Source: Massilia kyonggiensis
Lineage (GTDB): Bacteria; Pseudomonadota; Gammaproteobacteria; Burkholderiales; Burkholderiaceae_D
Direction: 5' to 3'
Assembly (NCBI RefSeq): GCF_024756235.1
Contig: NZ_JANUGY010000004.1
Span: 496,001-560,000 of the forward strand
DNA: 64,000 nt
Shown here: piece by piece, positions 53,205 through 61,637 of the stretch
Numbering within the stretch: position 1 is the stretch's first letter
How the letters are laid out: each line of letters starts with the position of its first letter
The notes under the pieces: generated by a model
The model's database searches: none
What the model was told of the DNA's origin: nothing
What the model saw: only the letters and a program-made list of their open reading frames with translations
Made by a program: the position numbers and the translations under genes

Positions 53205-53786
53205 ATGGAACTCATCGACTACCTGCGCACCCATTTCCTCACCCGCGAACAGCTGCTCGCGGCGTGCGCCACGGATACCGCGCATCTCGACGCTTTCGCG
53301 GCGGCCGGCACGATGCCGGCGCCGTCGTACCGGCTGCGAGTCCGGATCGATTGCGCGTCGTTCTTCGGCGACCATGCGGAAACGCACGCGCTCGACTGGT
53401 TTGCGAAAGGCGATGTCGAGTGGCTGCGCATGCTGTTGGAGGGAGAGCCCGATCCGTACGCACGGTTCGCGGCGCGCTACCGGGCGGCGCTGGATGCACT
53501 GCCCCTGCGTGGACTGGAGGCGACCGACGCGCACCTGCGCAGCGAGTGGCAGCACTTCCTCGCCGGTACCTACGGCCTGTGCACGCGTACGGGCCTGCCG
53601 GAAGACATCGCGGCGAAGGAGCTCGCGATCCACGTCATCCGCACGCTGACGGACGACGGCCGGCCGCTCGACGCCGGAGAACGCGAACGGTTGGCCGAGG
53701 CGCGCGATCTGCTGGACCGCGCCAGCAGCCCGTTCGCCCCGCATGAACGGGCACGCAGCTCGCGGGCCCGGTACGGTCTGAAATAA
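53205..53786 (+). CDS. DUF6058-like conserved hypothetical protein
   Basis: 193 residues, cytoplasmic, starting 9 bases after the previous stop. The pattern MELIDYLRTHFLTREQLLAAC ... YRLRVRIDCASFFG ... EWQHFLAGTYGLCTR resembles the DUF6058 family of unknown function. The match is from memory and moderate. Same strand as terC and the TerB-like gene. Confidence 0.6.
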   Translation: MELIDYLRTHFLTREQLLAACATDTAHLDAFAAAGTMPAPSYRLRVRIDCASFFGDHAETHALDWFAKGDVEWLRMLLEGEPDPYARFAARYRAALDALPLRGLEATDAHLRSEWQHFLAGTYGLCTRTGLPEDIAAKELAIHVIRTLTDDGRPLDAGERERLAEARDLLDRASSPFAPHERARSSRARYGLK

Positions 53787-53874
53787 TTTGCGGGACCTGT
53801 CACAAAGCGTCGGGCCGTTCCGTCTAATGAGTAGAAGGCTGCATTTCGCACCTGTTCATTCGAAAGGAACCATC

Positions 53875-54339
53875 ATGTCGCACGCTGCCCGTATCCACCT
53901 GTTCACCCTGGCCCCGTCCGCACTGAAGGCCATGGTCAACCTGTCGCAGACCGTCAAGCAGGGCGCGCTGGGCCCGCGCCTCGTGGAACTCGTCAACCTG
54001 CGCGTCTCGCAGCAGAATGGCTGCGGCGTGTGCGTGGACATGCACTGGCGCGACCTGATCAAACAGGGCGCCGATCCGCGCCACCTGAATAGCGTGGCCG
54101 CCTGGCGCGAATCGCCGTTCTTCAGCGAGCGCGAACGGGCCGCGCTGGCCTGGGCAGACGCCGTCAACGCCCTGCCCCACCGCGACGACACCGACGCCGC
54201 CTGGCCCGCCCTGCGCGAGCATTTCAGCGACGCCGAGATCGCGGAGCTGGGCTATACGATCGCCGTGATCCGGGGCTGGAACGCGATCAACCTGTCGCTG
54301 CGCAACCCGATCCCGGTCGAGCCGCCGGCCGGCATGTAA
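53875..54339 (+). CDS. Carboxymuconolactone-decarboxylase/AhpD-like protein
   Basis: 154 residues. The redox motif CGVCVDMH (C-x-x-C-x3-H) with the helical frame ELVNLRVSQQNGCGVC places it in the AhpD-like alkylhydroperoxidase group. It would act as a cytoplasmic peroxidase or reductase partner. The ATG has a GAAAGGAA ribosome site. Its stop directly abuts the convergent VOC gene. Confidence 0.85.
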   Translation: MSHAARIHLFTLAPSALKAMVNLSQTVKQGALGPRLVELVNLRVSQQNGCGVCVDMHWRDLIKQGADPRHLNSVAAWRESPFFSERERAALAWADAVNALPHRDDTDAAWPALREHFSDAEIAELGYTIAVIRGWNAINLSLRNPIPVEPPAGM

Positions 54340-54705
54340 TCAACGCACGGCGGCCGGGTCGAACAGCGGGTTCTCGATGAGGCCGAGGACATTGCCGAAC
54401 GGGTCCTTCAGTTCCGCCACCCTGATGCCCTCGCCCACCTCCTGGATCGCCGCGTGGACGGTGGCGCCGAGGCCGACGATGCGCTCGACCTCGGCCGCGA
54501 TGTCGTCCACGCCCCAGAACGTCGTCGATCCGGTCGTACCTGGCGTGCCGTCCGGGACGAGCCCCAACTCGAAACCGCCGACGGCAAAACCGACGTAGAA
54601 GGGCTGGTCGAAATAGGGCTGGACGCCGAACACGTCGGCGAACCAGACTTTGGCGCGGCCGAGGTCGGCCACGGGATAGGTCACGGTGCGCAATCCTTTG
54701 ATCAT
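54340..54705 (-). CDS. VOC/glyoxalase-like protein
   Basis: 121 residues with two beta-alpha-beta-beta-beta modules of the vicinal-oxygen-chelate fold. MIKGLRTVTYPVADLGRAKVWFADVFG is the classic first module and ELKDPFGNVLGLIENP the C-terminal one. Substrate unknown; metal ligands appear incomplete at the N-terminal His position. Start at 54705. Confidence 0.82.
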   Translation of the reverse strand: MIKGLRTVTYPVADLGRAKVWFADVFGVQPYFDQPFYVGFAVGGFELGLVPDGTPGTTGSTTFWGVDDIAAEVERIVGLGATVHAAIQEVGEGIRVAELKDPFGNVLGLIENPLFDPAAVR

Positions 54706-54776
54706 GGTGTCTCCTGTCGTAAAAGCGCCATGATGCCCGATTCGCGCGGCCGTGGATTGGAAAAATGGAAAGCGGA

Positions 54777-55124
54777 TCAGAGCAGGGAGTCGATCTGCGC
54801 CGTGATCTGCGACTGGAGGCCGACGAGATCCACTGTCGTGCCCTGCCCGTGCGCGACGGCCGTATAGATGCCGTCGCCGTTCCCGTCGTGGAAGACCTCG
54901 TAGTAGGCGTGATTGCCTCGGGTGATCGTCTCGACGACATAGCCCGCGGCCGCCTGGGCGTACGCCACGGTGGTGCCCAGGTGGACGTCGACCGCCGTGC
55001 CGTCCGCCTTGACGCTCTGCGCCGCCGTGACCGTGTCGCCGTCGAACGTGAAGCGCATGCGTTCGTACGGCTCGACGTCCAGCGCCGTCGCCGCCGTGCC
55101 CACCGGGACCACGCTGAACGTCTG
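54777..55124 (-). pseudogene. 3' part of a small gene split by the TnpB element
   Basis: An open frame of 111 residues from the first GTG (VVPVGTAATALDVEPYERMRFTFDGD...) ends in a stop at 54777. It has no start codon with a ribosome site. Going upstream, the frame runs straight into the end of the TnpB element (stop at 55125-55127). The start of the gene appears on the other side of the element, at 56530-56556. Mostly beta-strand by eye; I do not recognise the protein. Confidence 0.6.
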
Positions 55125-55300
55125 CTATCGAAATTGTGCGCACAAGTGCGCACCGTTCTCTTCCTGCCCCGAGCCGTCCTGGTGACCGTGCTCGTGCCTG
55201 ACAGGCGTCACTTCCCCGCCTCCCGCCGGCCCGGCGCCGGCGACAGTGCAAGGCGTCACCGCCTGGCTCGCCTCGGGTAGCGCCGTTTGCGCCGCGTGGG
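55118..55300 (-). ncRNA. Predicted omega RNA of TnpB (position inferred)
   Basis: In the TnpB family the guide RNA is encoded across the end of tnpB and the element's right end, with the guide taken from just outside. Here the scaffold would cover the last part of tnpB and the hairpin at 55136-55153. The predicted guide begins CAGACGTTCAGCGTGG, inside the split gene. Only the hairpin is seen directly; the rest is inference. Confidence 0.35.
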
Positions 55301-56477
55301 CGCCGGTGGCGAGCCGTTGCAGATTCTTCGCCGCGTTCACGTCGCGGTCGTGATGCGCGCCGCACGCGGCGCATGTCCAGGTCCGTTCCGAAAGCGCCAG
55401 CGCGGCGTGTTTTTCGCCGCAGGCCGAACACAGTTTGCTCGACGGATACCAGCGGTCGGCCAGCACGATTGAGGTGCCGCTGCGGGCGGCCTTGTACTGC
55501 AGCTGGCGCCGGATCTCGTAAAAACCGACGTCGGCGATCACGCGCGCCAGGCGGCCATTGGCCAGCATGCCGCTCACGTTCAAATCCTCGATCACCACGG
55601 TGTGGTTCTCGCGGCACAGACGTGTCGTAAGCTTGTGGGTGAAATCCCGGCGCACGCGCGCGATGCGGGACTGCAGGCGCGCCAGGGCGCGGGCCCCACA
55701 CGTCCGGTTTTTCGATACCGGCAGGCGCGTGCCCCTCGAGATCGGCCCCTCGATGCCGGCGGCCTTCTTCGCCGCCTCCACTTTTCTCGACTGGCGTCGC
55801 GAGCGGATGCGCAACCTGCGCAGCGCCGCCGCCAGCGGACGTGGCGCGTGGATCTTCTCGCCGCTGGACAGGGTCGCGGCCGCGCTCACGCCCAAATCGA
55901 CACCGGTGATCCCATTGCCGGTGCGCGCCAGCCGCGCGACCTCGTCGGGCACCTCGACCTGCACGGCCAGGTACCAGTGATCGGCCTCGCGCGAAACGCT
56001 CGCGCCCATGATCTTGCCCGGCCAGCGCAGACGCTCGCGCAGCGCCACGCGGCCGACCTTCGGCAGCACGGCGACCATGTCGTCCAGGCGGAATTTATCG
56101 TTCGCGAGGTAAAACGCCTCGCGAGACCGGCCCTTCTTCTTGAAACGCGGGCGGTGCGCCGGCTGGCCGGTGCGGCGCTGTTCGAAATAGCGTGACCAGG
56201 CCCGGGCCAGGTTGGCGAAGGGCTGCGCGTGCGCGTCGCGATGGATGGTGCGCAGCCATGGGTTGCCGTCGCCGTCGAGCCAGTCGGGATCGGAATACTT
56301 GATCGCGTTGAAGCACTTTTTCAGCGCCATCGCGTTCGGCCGCTGGCCGCATGCGGCTTGACGGTTCCACTCGGCCAGCGCCCAGTTCCAGACGCGGCGC
56401 GCTGTGCCGGCCGCGCGCGCGAAATAGCCCGCCTGGTCCGGGGTGGCGTCAATGCGAATCCGGTGTGCCAGCAACAT
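55125..56477 (-). CDS. tnpB: RNA-guided endonuclease TnpB (IS200/IS605 family)
   Basis: 450 residues, the OrfB of IS605-type elements and ancestor of Cas12. The ATG at 56477 starts MLLAHRIRI, the usual N-terminus. The RuvC residues are intact: D194 (GVDLGVS), E297 (VIEDLN) and D379 (HDRDVNAAKN). The zinc ribbon cysteines are 350, 353, 369 and 372. The reading frame runs to the very end of the element, so the guide-RNA scaffold must overlap its 3' coding part. There is no tnpA transposase next to it, so it is a solitary, non-autonomous copy. The intact active site means it could still be an active nuclease. Confidence 0.93.
   Translation of the reverse strand: MLLAHRIRIDATPDQAGYFARAAGTARRVWNWALAEWNRQAACGQRPNAMALKKCFNAIKYSDPDWLDGDGNPWLRTIHRDAHAQPFANLARAWSRYFEQRRTGQPAHRPRFKKKGRSREAFYLANDKFRLDDMVAVLPKVGRVALRERLRWPGKIMGASVSREADHWYLAVQVEVPDEVARLARTGNGITGVDLGVSAAATLSSGEKIHAPRPLAAALRRLRIRSRRQSRKVEAAKKAAGIEGPISRGTRLPVSKNRTCGARALARLQSRIARVRRDFTHKLTTRLCRENHTVVIEDLNVSGMLANGRLARVIADVGFYEIRRQLQYKAARSGTSIVLADRWYPSSKLCSACGEKHAALALSERTWTCAACGAHHDRDVNAAKNLQRLATGAHAAQTALPEASQAVTPCTVAGAGPAGGGEVTPVRHEHGHQDGSGQEENGAHLCAQFR
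55136..55153. repeat. Right-end hairpin of the TnpB element
   Basis: GTGCGCAC repeated as an inverted repeat around AA (each arm is itself palindromic). It lies at the last few codons of tnpB and matches the subterminal hairpin expected at an IS605 right end. Confidence 0.6.
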
Positions 56478-56494
56478 GTTTGTTCCCCAGGGCC

Positions 56495-56513
56495 GATCGT
56501 GTTTTCCACGATC
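56495..56513. repeat. Left-end hairpin of the TnpB element
   Basis: GATCGTG and CACGATC form a 7-base stem with a 5-base loop, between the tnpB start and the broken gene start. It is the expected place for an IS605 left-end hairpin. Confidence 0.55.
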
Positions 56514-56529
56514 ACTGTTGGACACAACT

Positions 56530-56556
56530 GTTCATTTTTAGTTCGACTAGAGTCAT
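56530..56556 (-). pseudogene. 5' start of the small gene split by the TnpB element
   Basis: A strong AAGGAG ribosome site precedes an ATG at 56556 on the minus strand, opening MTLVELKMN before the frame enters the TnpB element and soon stops. Joined to the 3' part after the AAC codon, it continues in frame as MTLVELKMN-QTFSVVPVG, about 125 residues in total. This is the best evidence that the element split a real gene. Confidence 0.55.
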
Positions 56557-56652
56557 GCTCCTTGCAGGTCCGGGATGGGTGCGCAAAGAATAAGATGCTC
56601 GTCTGTAAAATGGCGTTAAGACCGGTCCTCACAAGTGTTACGAGATATTGCG

Positions 56653-56982
56653 ATGCCCACCCGCCACCCCGTCACGCCCGACGGCCGCTACTTCGTCGTC
56701 GCGGGCCGCCTGTGGCGCATGAGCAATCCGGACCTCGATCCCGCCACGCGCCAGGCACTGGTCGACCGGCTGATGCGCGCGCGGCGCCAGGTCGGCGTCG
56801 CGAAGAAAGCGGGTGACCCTGTGCTCGAACGCCAGGCCCGCGACGAGGTCGACGCCGCCAAGCATGCCCTCGGCGAACGCGGCCCCGTGTGGTGGACGGA
56901 CGGCGCGCCGGATTACAACCGGCGCATGGTGGCGAACACGCCGTACGCGGACTGGTACGCCGCGCTACCGGCGGACAACTAG
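56653..56982 (+). CDS. Conserved hypothetical protein, 109 residues
   Basis: Starts MPTRHPVTPDGRYFVVAGRLWRMSNPDLDP, with a strongly helical basic middle part (ALVDRLMRARRQVGVAKKAG) and the ending WWTDGAPDYNRRMVANTPYADWYAALP. Family members occur widely in proteobacteria without known function. It is cytoplasmic, and converges with the arginase-fold gene with a 4-base overlap. Confidence 0.7.
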   Translation: MPTRHPVTPDGRYFVVAGRLWRMSNPDLDPATRQALVDRLMRARRQVGVAKKAGDPVLERQARDEVDAAKHALGERGPVWWTDGAPDYNRRMVANTPYADWYAALPADN

Positions 56983-57803
56983 CGGAACGGCAGCCTGCCC
57001 AGCAGCCCGACGAGCGTGCGTGCATGGCGTCCGTCCGGGTCGAGGTCGGGATCGAACACGGTCACCGTAATGCCAACGCAGCGCGGGTCGGGCACGAGGC
57101 CGGACAGGATCGTCACGAGATCGTCGGGCGCAATGCCCGGCGCGCCCGGACTGTCGACGGCGGGCATCACGGCTTCGTCGAGCACGTCGACGTCCAGATG
57201 GATCCAGAAGCGCTGGTGCAGCCTGTGCCGCGTGCGTTCCAGCACCGCCTGCGGACCGATCTCGTTCGCCGTGAACACATCGATGCGTTCGAAGTCCGTG
57301 TCGTTCACGTCCGCCCAGGCGAAGTCGGGACGCCGCCCATCGCGCTCGCCGATCTGGACGACGTCGCGGTCCTGCACGAGCGGCGCTTCCACGCCGGGCC
57401 AGTCCGTCATCAGCGCCTCGCCGCGGCCCGTGGCCAGCGCGAGATCCATGCCGGCGACGGCGCCCAGCATGCTGTCGGGATCGTAGTTGCCGGGGTGGCG
57501 GAAGTCGCTGTGGCCGTCCACGTGCACGAGCGACAGCGGCCCGCCGCGCCGCGCACCCGCCGCCGCCACGTGGTCGGCCAGCGCCAGGTTGAAGTCGCGC
57601 ATCGCGAGGCCGTTGCGCAGCCGCGTGCCGGGATCGTGACCGGGCTTCCAGGACGGCCGCGGCATGACGACGGGGGCGCCGGCGCCCAGGGCGTCGAGCA
57701 GGCCGGCGTCGAACAGCGCCGCGGGCGCGCGCCACGTGCCGGGTTCGTGTCCGGGGCGCAGGGGCCGGAGTCCGAGATTCGATGGGGCGGCGATGACGAT
57801 CAT
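56979..57803 (-). CDS. Arginase/ureohydrolase-fold protein with an altered first metal motif
   Basis: 274 residues. Two of the three metal-binding motifs of the arginase family are present: VDGHSDF (DxHxD) and HLDVDVLDEAVMPAVDSPGAPG. The first motif, normally GGDHS, reads MRDFN in the aligned place (residues before LALADHV), so the His metal ligand is Phe. Its activity may be changed or lost, or the site may use one metal. It overlaps the upstream AraC gene as ATGA. Substrate unknown. Confidence 0.78.
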   Translation of the reverse strand: MIVIAAPSNLGLRPLRPGHEPGTWRAPAALFDAGLLDALGAGAPVVMPRPSWKPGHDPGTRLRNGLAMRDFNLALADHVAAAGARRGGPLSLVHVDGHSDFRHPGNYDPDSMLGAVAGMDLALATGRGEALMTDWPGVEAPLVQDRDVVQIGERDGRRPDFAWADVNDTDFERIDVFTANEIGPQAVLERTRHRLHQRFWIHLDVDVLDEAVMPAVDSPGAPGIAPDDLVTILSGLVPDPRCVGITVTVFDPDLDPDGRHARTLVGLLGRLPFR

Positions 57804-58561
57804 GGCACGGTATGCAGGAAGGCTTCCGGGGTCGCGTCCGCGAACTGGCGGAATGCGTGGATGAGATGCGACTGGTCGTAGTAGCCGCAGTCCCCGGCGA
57901 GGCGCGCCCAGTCGACGGCGGCGTCCTGGCCGCGCAGCGCGGCGTGCGCACGGCGGAAGCGGCACACCATCGCGAAGGTTTTCGCGGAGAGTCCCACGCG
58001 TTCGCGGAACAGGGCCGCGAGGTGCTGGCGCGTGATGCCCAGCCCGTCCGCGAGCGCCTCGACGCGCACCGCCCCGCCGCTCGCCTCCAGGCGCAGGACG
58101 GCCGCCCGCGCGAGTGCGTCCGCCCGCGCCGGCGCGCGCGTACGCAGGCGCGCGAGCAAGACGCGTTCGATGATGCCGAGCCGCTCTTGCGTCGTGCGTT
58201 CGCGCTCCCACAACGCCGCCGCCAGCGCTTCCGCATCGGCGCGCGGCCACAGGTCGGCCAGGGCCGGATGGCCGTCCTGCAGTTCGGACAGCGGCACGTC
58301 GACGAAGGCGCGCGCGGCGCCGGGCAGGAAACGCACCGCCACCGTCAGCACCGGTTTCGTCATCTCGACATGGTGCGGGCGCGACATCATGCCGGCCACC
58401 TTGCCCAACGGCGACGAATCTTGCCACAGGATGTCGATGCAGTTGTCGGGCAGCACGCGCGTGCGCACGGGGCCGTCATGGGGAACGGCGTGGCTCGTCC
58501 ACAGGCAGGCCACGTGGCCGGCCAGCGCGGGATGCGGCGGGAATTCGCGGTACAGGTGCAT
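57800..58561 (-). CDS. AraC-family regulator
   Basis: 253 residues with a C-terminal double helix-turn-helix (about 165-250, VEALADGLGITRQHLAALFRERVG and CGYYDQSHLIHAFRQFADATPEAF). The N-terminal half (HPALAGHVACLWTS...) is of the DUF6597 type common in AraC proteins. It is translationally coupled to the arginase-fold gene, so it probably regulates it or its own unit. The codon pattern is unremarkable. Confidence 0.88.
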   Translation of the reverse strand: MHLYREFPPHPALAGHVACLWTSHAVPHDGPVRTRVLPDNCIDILWQDSSPLGKVAGMMSRPHHVEMTKPVLTVAVRFLPGAARAFVDVPLSELQDGHPALADLWPRADAEALAAALWERERTTQERLGIIERVLLARLRTRAPARADALARAAVLRLEASGGAVRVEALADGLGITRQHLAALFRERVGLSAKTFAMVCRFRRAHAALRGQDAAVDWARLAGDCGYYDQSHLIHAFRQFADATPEAFLHTVP

Positions 58562-58689
58562 GGCGGCAGTATAGCCCGGGCCTGCGCACGGCCCTATCAG
58601 AATGCACAGGAAAGCCGGGCTGGCACGTTCAGTATTGACGCCTATACTGAGTTGATTCGTCTTCAGCGACCCACCTCAGGAGAGACTGC

Positions 58690-59271
58690 ATGAACGCATC
58701 CCACCGCATCTGCCTTGCACTCGCCCTCGCCGCCGCCAGCGCGGCCCCCTACGCCGCCGGCCCTGGCCAGGAAGCCGACGTCGACGCCGCCACGGCGCTG
58801 AGCGACACGAACAGCCGCGCCATGCGCGGCCGCGAGATCGTTCCGCCCGGCGTCATCCTGAACCTGAAGGGCAAGCAGAGGAACCTCGTATGGCAAGGCA
58901 GCTACATCGTCAACACGACGGGCTGCATCGATTGCCATACGCACCCGACGTATTCGCCCGGCGGCGATCCGTTCCAGGGCCAGCCCGAACGCGTCAATGC
59001 CGAGCAATACATGTCCGGCGGGCGCCAGTTCGGCCCGTTCACCGCGCCGAACCTCACGCCGGACAACGCGGGGCGCCCGGCCGGCCTCACGCGCGAGGAA
59101 TTCGTGCAGACCCTGCGCACCGGCCACAATCCGCACGACCCGGCCGGCCAGATCCTGCAGGTGATGCCGTGGCCGGCCGTCGGCAAGATGACGACGCGGG
59201 ACCTGTACGCCATCTACGAATACCTGCGTGCGATCCCGTCGCTGCCCGACAATCCGAACCCCGGACCGTGA
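58690..59271 (+). CDS. Periplasmic c-type cytochrome
   Basis: 193 residues with a Sec signal (residues 1-23, ending PYAAG). One haem-c site is CIDCH, near residue 79, with a candidate axial Met in VMPWPAVGKM. It resembles the single-haem cytochromes found with alcohol or sugar dehydrogenases. It stands alone between the AraC gene and GH16, so its partner is unknown. Confidence 0.85.
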   Translation: MNASHRICLALALAAASAAPYAAGPGQEADVDAATALSDTNSRAMRGREIVPPGVILNLKGKQRNLVWQGSYIVNTTGCIDCHTHPTYSPGGDPFQGQPERVNAEQYMSGGRQFGPFTAPNLTPDNAGRPAGLTREEFVQTLRTGHNPHDPAGQILQVMPWPAVGKMTTRDLYAIYEYLRAIPSLPDNPNPGP

Positions 59272-59284
59272 CGGGCGCCCGTCG

Positions 59285-61054
59285 TCACTTCATCGTGTAA
59301 CTCTGCTGCGCGGTGTCCACCGCGTAGTTGCGCGTCGCGTCCCAGTACGTGAAGCTGTAGCGCACCACGTCGCCGATCTTCAGGCCGCCCGCACTGTACG
59401 TGTTGGTCGTGCCGTCCAGGCGCATGCGCACGTTCTGCTGCGTGCCGTTGTTCACGGTGTAGTGGACGTCGGCCCAGCTGCCGGTCGTCGTCGTGAACTG
59501 CAGCGTCGTCGCGGACGTCTGCGTCACGTACGTCGGGCCGGACGGCGGCGGCGTGGTCGTCGTGCCCGAATCCCACACGATGTCGTCGATCGCGAACTGG
59601 AACGTCGATGCCGGGAGTTTGTTCGCATCGCTCGAGATCATGAAGACGTCGAGCAGCGATTGCAGCGCCACCTTCGGCCCGATGAGTGTAGCGACGGGGA
59701 TGCTGGCCTGCGCCCAGTCGCCGTTGCGCACGAGGCCATACGCGGTCGTGTTGGCCGGGAAGTTCACCCAGTTCTGGTTCGTGTACGTGTCGCCCACGCC
59801 GATGTTGAACGAGACGTTGGCCGGGATCTTGATGCGGAATTTCATCGTGCCGTTGCGGTAGTTCGTCAGGTCGCGGGCCTGGCGCGCCTGCACCCCGCCG
59901 CCGAACCACTGGCCGGGCGCCGTGTAGGCCCACGCGATGACGTTGCTGCCTTCGTACGGCGGCGTATTGCCCGCACCGGACGACGCGCCGTTCCACAGGA
60001 AGATGTCGGAGCTGGTGCCCGCCACCAGCTTGTTGTTCACGGGCGTGTTGTCCGTGAAGACGCCAAACTTGCCCGCCACCTCGGGAACCGTCTGGTTGCC
60101 CAGCTTGACGCTGCCCTTGCCGTCCAGCTGGTACACGCGCACGTAGTCGACGTACATCGTGCCGGGCAGCGGCGCCGTCACCTGGCCGGGCGTGGCCGCG
60201 TCGGTGAAATTGCCGCCGACGGCGAGGTTCAGCAGCAGGTAGAACGGGGCCTGCAGCGCCGTCGAATTCACGGGGAGCGGCGCATCGTACATATTGTGCT
60301 CCACGCCGTTGTCGACGGTGGTAAAACGCATCTCGCTTTCGGTCCAGTACAGGCGGTACGTGACGAAGCGGTTCGCGAGCGACGCCGCCGGCACGTACCA
60401 GTTCTTCGTCTGCCACGCGGTGGACGCGGCGCAGCTTTCGTTCCCCGGCACGCACGCGGCCTGCTGCCACGTGATGACGTTCGAGCCGACGAAGTTGTTG
60501 GCCGACGGCGACCCGGCCGCGGCGCGCACGGACGCCTTGTGGCCCATCTCCATGATGTCGATCTCGCCGTTGCGCGGCCACGTCTGCGGGCTCGTTCCCA
60601 GCATCCACGCGGCCGGCCACAGCCCGGTTGCGATGTTGGGAGTGCTCATGCGGATCTCGATCATCCCATACTGCACCTGCACCTTGCCGTGCGTGTCGAT
60701 CTTCCCGGACGTGAAGACGTTGCTGCCCACCGTCTGGTTCTGCGCGCGGATCGCGAGCGCACGCGTGCCCGGCTCGAACGGCACGTCGGCGATGGACACG
60801 TTGTTCGGGCTGTAGTACTCCAGTTCCTGGTTGCCGTAGCCGCACAGGTTGATCTGGCAGCCATTGCCGTCGGTGGCGGTCCAGCGCGACGCGTCCAGGC
60901 CCGGTCCGTTGAACTCCTCGGACCACAGCAGCTGGCCGATGGCCGGATTCGTGACGCTGGCCCCGGCCTGCGTCGCGCACGCGAGCAGCACACCGGCGGC
61001 GGCGGCGCGGAAAGGTTTCCAATGCGAGTGAGATTTCTGGTTATAGTGTTTCAC
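59285..61054 (-). CDS. Secreted GH16 beta-1,3-glucanase (laminarinase-like) with carbohydrate-binding modules
   Basis: 589 residues with a Sec signal (ending QAGAS) and a GTG start behind a good AGGAG site. The GH16 domain (about 38-310) has the catalytic NGEIDIMEM motif: E164, D166 and E169. A middle beta domain (about 315-475, FGVFTDNTPVNNKL...) resembles the ExoP/galactose-binding-like group. After a TTTTPPPSGPT linker a CBM56-like module (about 495-589) follows. This architecture is typical of endo-1,3-beta-glucanases. A palindrome 106 bases upstream suggests LacI-type control. Confidence 0.9.
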   Translation of the reverse strand: MKHYNQKSHSHWKPFRAAAAGVLLACATQAGASVTNPAIGQLLWSEEFNGPGLDASRWTATDGNGCQINLCGYGNQELEYYSPNNVSIADVPFEPGTRALAIRAQNQTVGSNVFTSGKIDTHGKVQVQYGMIEIRMSTPNIATGLWPAAWMLGTSPQTWPRNGEIDIMEMGHKASVRAAAGSPSANNFVGSNVITWQQAACVPGNESCAASTAWQTKNWYVPAASLANRFVTYRLYWTESEMRFTTVDNGVEHNMYDAPLPVNSTALQAPFYLLLNLAVGGNFTDAATPGQVTAPLPGTMYVDYVRVYQLDGKGSVKLGNQTVPEVAGKFGVFTDNTPVNNKLVAGTSSDIFLWNGASSGAGNTPPYEGSNVIAWAYTAPGQWFGGGVQARQARDLTNYRNGTMKFRIKIPANVSFNIGVGDTYTNQNWVNFPANTTAYGLVRNGDWAQASIPVATLIGPKVALQSLLDVFMISSDANKLPASTFQFAIDDIVWDSGTTTTPPPSGPTYVTQTSATTLQFTTTTGSWADVHYTVNNGTQQNVRMRLDGTTNTYSAGGLKIGDVVRYSFTYWDATRNYAVDTAQQSYTMK

Positions 61055-61079
61055 TTCGACTCCTCTGTTTCACTTCGAC
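61047..61079. repeat. Tandem duplication of the GH16 start region
   Basis: TGTTTCACTTCGAC occurs twice, 5 bases apart; the minus-strand copy of each contains a GTGAAACA start. The spacer TCCTC is the ribosome site of the real GTG. The first copy opens only a short frame. A replication slip seems likely. Confidence 0.6.
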
Positions 61080-61159
61080 GGATAAGCGACCGCCCGCAGA
61101 GACGGCCGCGCTGCGCCGGCTTGGGTTGCCGGTCTTGTTGGATCCTGCGGAAGCTGGGA

Positions 61160-61175
61160 TTGGAAACCTTTCCAA
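61160..61175. promoter_or_regulatory. Palindrome upstream of GH16, candidate LacI operator
   Basis: TTGGAAACCTTTCCAA has perfect 7-base arms around CC. Its form is typical of LacI-family operators in carbohydrate genes, though no LacI gene for it is seen nearby. Confidence 0.45.
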
Positions 61176-61283
61176 ACGTGGATGAGAAATATAGCTGCGT
61201 TTGCATCGAACGTCAAATCGAATCGTGCGTGATGACACATCCGGCTGGTAAACTCGCGGCATAGCCATCACTCACGACACACC

Positions 61284-61637
61284 ATGAAGCATTCGAACGG
61301 AGGCCTCGTCTATTCCACCGAGAACGGCCGCATGTGCCCCGGCTGCCGCCAGCCCGTCGCCGCATGCACCTGCAAGCCGAGTACCGCGCCGGTCGGCGAC
61401 GGCAACGTGCGCGTCTCGCGCCAGACGAAGGGCCGGGGCGGCAAGGCGGTCACGCTCGTCAAAGGGGTGGCACTCGATGCCGCCGCCCTCGCCGCGCTGG
61501 GCAAGCAGCTGCGCACCGCGTGCGGGTCTGGCGGGACCGTGAAGGATGGCGTGATCGAGGTCCAGGGCGACCACTGCGACCGCGTCATGGAAGAATTGAA
61601 GAAGCTGGGCCACCAGCCGAAGCGCGCCGGCGGTTGA
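61284..61637 (+). CDS. yciH: SUI1/eIF1-type translation factor
   Basis: 117 residues with an N-terminal zinc-knuckle-like CPGCRQPVAACTC and the SUI1 domain (about 45-115), including TKGRGGKAVTLVKG and VIEVQGDHCDRVMEELKKLG. Bacterial YciH proteins are thought to affect initiation fidelity. It converges with polB; the two stops abut. Confidence 0.9.
   Translation: MKHSNGGLVYSTENGRMCPGCRQPVAACTCKPSTAPVGDGNVRVSRQTKGRGGKAVTLVKGVALDAAALAALGKQLRTACGSGGTVKDGVIEVQGDHCDRVMEELKKLGHQPKRAGG

Larger units (their letters stand above)
55125..56529 (-). mobile_element. Solitary IS605-type TnpB element (ends approximate)
   Basis: The element carries only tnpB. The right end, read with the gene, is marked by a perfect hairpin at 55136-55153; the left end has a hairpin at 56495-56513. 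IS605 elements insert without target duplication, so the borders are taken from where the split gene resumes. Joining at 56530 and 55124 restores an open frame, but a shift of a few bases cannot be excluded. Confidence 0.65.
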
